A stretch of DNA of 8,151 nucleotides from Fidelibacterota bacterium UBA6531 (lineage in GTDB: Bacteria; Fidelibacterota; Marinisomatia; Marinisomatales; TCS55). The translations under genes were made by a program, and so were the position numbers. Shown piece after piece: positions 6,446-8,151 of this stretch. The stretch is taken from assembly GCA_002436185.1 (NCBI GenBank), contig DJKX01000022.1, forward strand, positions 1-8,151, read 5' to 3'. The stretch's first letter is position 1. Each line of letters begins with the position of its first letter. Below the pieces are notes generated by a model, which was given only the letters and a program-made list of their open reading frames with translations, was not told the origin of the DNA and ran no database searches.

Positions 6446-8151
6446 ATGTGCGGAATAGTTGGATATTTTGGAAATAGAGATTCTGTACCCATTTTAATCA
6501 ATGGGCTAAAACGCCTTGAATATAGAGGCTACGATTCAGCCGGTTTGGCTGTTATCGGCGATGATCAATTACATTGGTTGAAAAAAGCCGGAAAAGTGTC
6601 TGTTATTGAATCTGAAGTGGATGACCATGTATTAAATGGTACAGTTGGAATAGCTCATACGCGCTGGGCAACTCACGGCGAACCCAATGATGTGAACGCT
6701 CATCCCCATTTGGATCAGACAGGAAATATTGCATTGATCCACAATGGAATTATTGAAAATTATAATGTCATTAAACAGGTTTTAGAAAAAGAGGGGGTCA
6801 CGTTTCAGAGTGAAACAGATTCCGAAGTTCTGGTTCAATTGATATCAAAAATTTATTATAAGGACGGTCTTTCTTTTCCGGAAGCAGTACAAGCGGCACT
6901 TCAGGAAATCGTGGGTGCTTACGGTATTGTAGCCATTTGTAAAGATGAACCTGATATAATGGTTGCTGCTCGATATGGAAGTCCATTGGTATTGGGCGTG
7001 GGTGAAGGTGAATATTTTATTGCCAGTGATGCGTCGCCTATCGTAGAACATACCCGTGGTGTTGTGTATCTGGATGAAGGTGAAATGGTTGTATTACAAA
7101 ATGACGGTTATACAATTTCACAGATGAAAGATAAAAAAGTGATCACCAAAGATATTTCCATCATTGAACACGATCTGGAAGCAATTGAAAAAGGTAATTT
7201 CCCCCATTTCATGCTGAAAGAGATCTATGACCAGATAAATACAATTACGGATACAATGCGCGGCAGACTGCTGGTGGAGGAAGGAAATGCTTTCTTGGGA
7301 GGTTTGTCAGATTATATGCCGCGAATTGAAAAAGCCAGCAGGTTTTATATTACTGCCTGTGGAACATCATGGCATGCTGGGATCATTGGCAAATATTTGT
7401 TGGAAGAATTTGCAGGGATACCTGTGCATGTAGAATATGCTTCAGAATTCCGTTATCGCCAGACCATTATTGATAATGATACATTTATCATTGCGATTAG
7501 TCAATCCGGTGAAACAGCAGATACCTTGGCAGCGTTGAAAAAAGCCCGTGAGAAGGGCGCATTAACATTAGGAATTTGCAATGTGGTTGGCAGTTCCATC
7601 GCCCGCAATACTGACTGCGGTGTATATACCCATGCCGGCCCGGAAATTGGTGTTGCATCCACCAAGGCATTCACAGCACAAGTTACTGTATTAGCCATGT
7701 TAGCGCTTTTGTTGGGACGTAAAAAAGGAATGTCCAAACAGTATGGCGTAAAACTGGCGCGCGGAATGATAAATATTGGCAAAGATGTAGAATCGATCCT
7801 TAAAGATAATGAAAAGATCAAAAATATCGCTGCTGAATATGAAGGAGTAGATAATTTTCTTTATTTAGGGCGTGGCGTGAATTTTCCGGTAGCATTGGAA
7901 GGTGCGCTTAAATTAAAAGAAATCTCATACATTCATGCAGAAGGATATCCTGCAGCGGAAATGAAACATGGGCCTATAGCATTGATTGATGACAATATGC
8001 CTGTGGTGTTCATTGTCCCCCACGATCTAACATATAAAAAAGTATTATCGAATATTGAAGAAGTCTATGCACGCAAAGGCCGGATCATTATTGTAACAGA
8101 TAAACACTCAAAGGATCTAGAAAAATTATCTGAACATATCATTGAGATTCC
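6446..8151 (+). CDS. glmS: Glutamine-fructose-6-phosphate aminotransferase (isomerising), 3' end missing
   Basis: The frame is open for 568 codons and runs off the right edge; with about 605-615 residues usual, only about 40 are missing, including the C-terminal tail that closes the sugar site. The N-terminal class II glutaminase domain starts MCGIVGYFG; C2 becomes the N-terminal nucleophile once Met is removed. It also has RLEYRGYDSAG (23-33), HTRWATHG (71-78) and HNGIIENY from H99. Two SIS domains follow: ACGTSWHAG at 304-312, SQSGETADT at 352-360 (S352 matches the sugar-phosphate-binding S347 of E. coli), GPEIGVASTKAFTAQ, and later HAEGYPAAEMKHGP. The enzyme makes glucosamine-6-phosphate from fructose-6-phosphate and glutamine, the first step toward UDP-GlcNAc for peptidoglycan and lipopolysaccharide. 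It lies 44 bases after guaA with its own ribosome-binding site and possible promoter, so it may be a separate or partly separate transcript. No frameshift was found on full reading. Confidence 0.96.
   Translation, partial: MCGIVGYFGNRDSVPILINGLKRLEYRGYDSAGLAVIGDDQLHWLKKAGKVSVIESEVDDHVLNGTVGIAHTRWATHGEPNDVNAHPHLDQTGNIALIHNGIIENYNVIKQVLEKEGVTFQSETDSEVLVQLISKIYYKDGLSFPEAVQAALQEIVGAYGIVAICKDEPDIMVAARYGSPLVLGVGEGEYFIASDASPIVEHTRGVVYLDEGEMVVLQNDGYTISQMKDKKVITKDISIIEHDLEAIEKGNFPHFMLKEIYDQINTITDTMRGRLLVEEGNAFLGGLSDYMPRIEKASRFYITACGTSWHAGIIGKYLLEEFAGIPVHVEYASEFRYRQTIIDNDTFIIAISQSGETADTLAALKKAREKGALTLGICNVVGSSIARNTDCGVYTHAGPEIGVASTKAFTAQVTVLAMLALLLGRKKGMSKQYGVKLARGMINIGKDVESILKDNEKIKNIAAEYEGVDNFLYLGRGVNFPVALEGALKLKEISYIHAEGYPAAEMKHGPIALIDDNMPVVFIVPHDLTYKKVLSNIEEVYARKGRIIIVTDKHSKDLEKLSEHIIEI

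Noticed and set aside
7543..7558. GCCC...GGGC inverted repeat as a possible terminator hairpin
   Set aside because: It has only a 4-base stem, lies inside conserved glmS coding sequence and has no following T-run.
7501..7821. A 106-codon minus-strand open frame under the glmS SIS domains
   Set aside because: It is the shadow of a strongly conserved glmS region, has no recognisable domain and would imply a convergent gene inside an intact one.

Overview
The window holds part of a chromosome from what is probably a member of the Fibrobacterota-Chlorobiota-Bacteroidota (FCB) group. The main evidence is the first complete gene, a 519-residue protein with a response-regulator receiver domain fused to a PglZ domain. 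This is the architecture of PorX, the type IX secretion regulator that is characteristic of that group. The DNA is AT-rich by eye, most genes lack a clear Shine-Dalgarno sequence, and PorX sits directly before tsaE, an arrangement I recall from Bacteroidota genomes. The mix with an accD-surE-guaA-glmS series looks less like a typical Bacteroides or Flavobacterium, so a neighbouring phylum such as Marinimicrobia, Ignavibacteriota or Calditrichota is possible. I cannot place it further without a search.

Layout: everything reads on the + strand. Positions 1-125 are the tail of a small GNAT-type acetyltransferase of the YjdJ kind. After a 51-base gap come porX (177-1736), tsaE (1747-2190), tsaB (2187-2819), rimI (2816-3253), accD (3257-4093), surE (4090-4854) and guaA (4851-6401). 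Within porX-guaA no gap exceeds 10 bases, and four junctions are 4-base stop/start overlaps, so these seven genes are very probably one operon. A 44-base AT-rich gap with a possible promoter and the only strong Shine-Dalgarno sequence at a gene start then leads to glmS (6446 to beyond the right edge).

Function: tsaE and tsaB provide two partners of the t6A37 tRNA-modification machinery; the catalytic TsaD is not in the window. RimI modifies the N-terminus of a ribosomal protein. AccD is the carboxyltransferase beta subunit for fatty-acid synthesis, SurE is a nucleotide phosphatase, GuaA makes GMP, and GlmS makes glucosamine-6-phosphate for the envelope. The set is essentially housekeeping, led by a secretion and envelope-stress response regulator. 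I see no mobile element, CRISPR array, RNA gene or obvious defence locus.

The points most worth a second look are an exact 15-base in-frame duplication in a predicted core beta strand of RimI, the PorX-t6A gene linkage, and the TTG start of guaA, which is followed by a strong internal Shine-Dalgarno-like sequence that raises the possibility of a second start.
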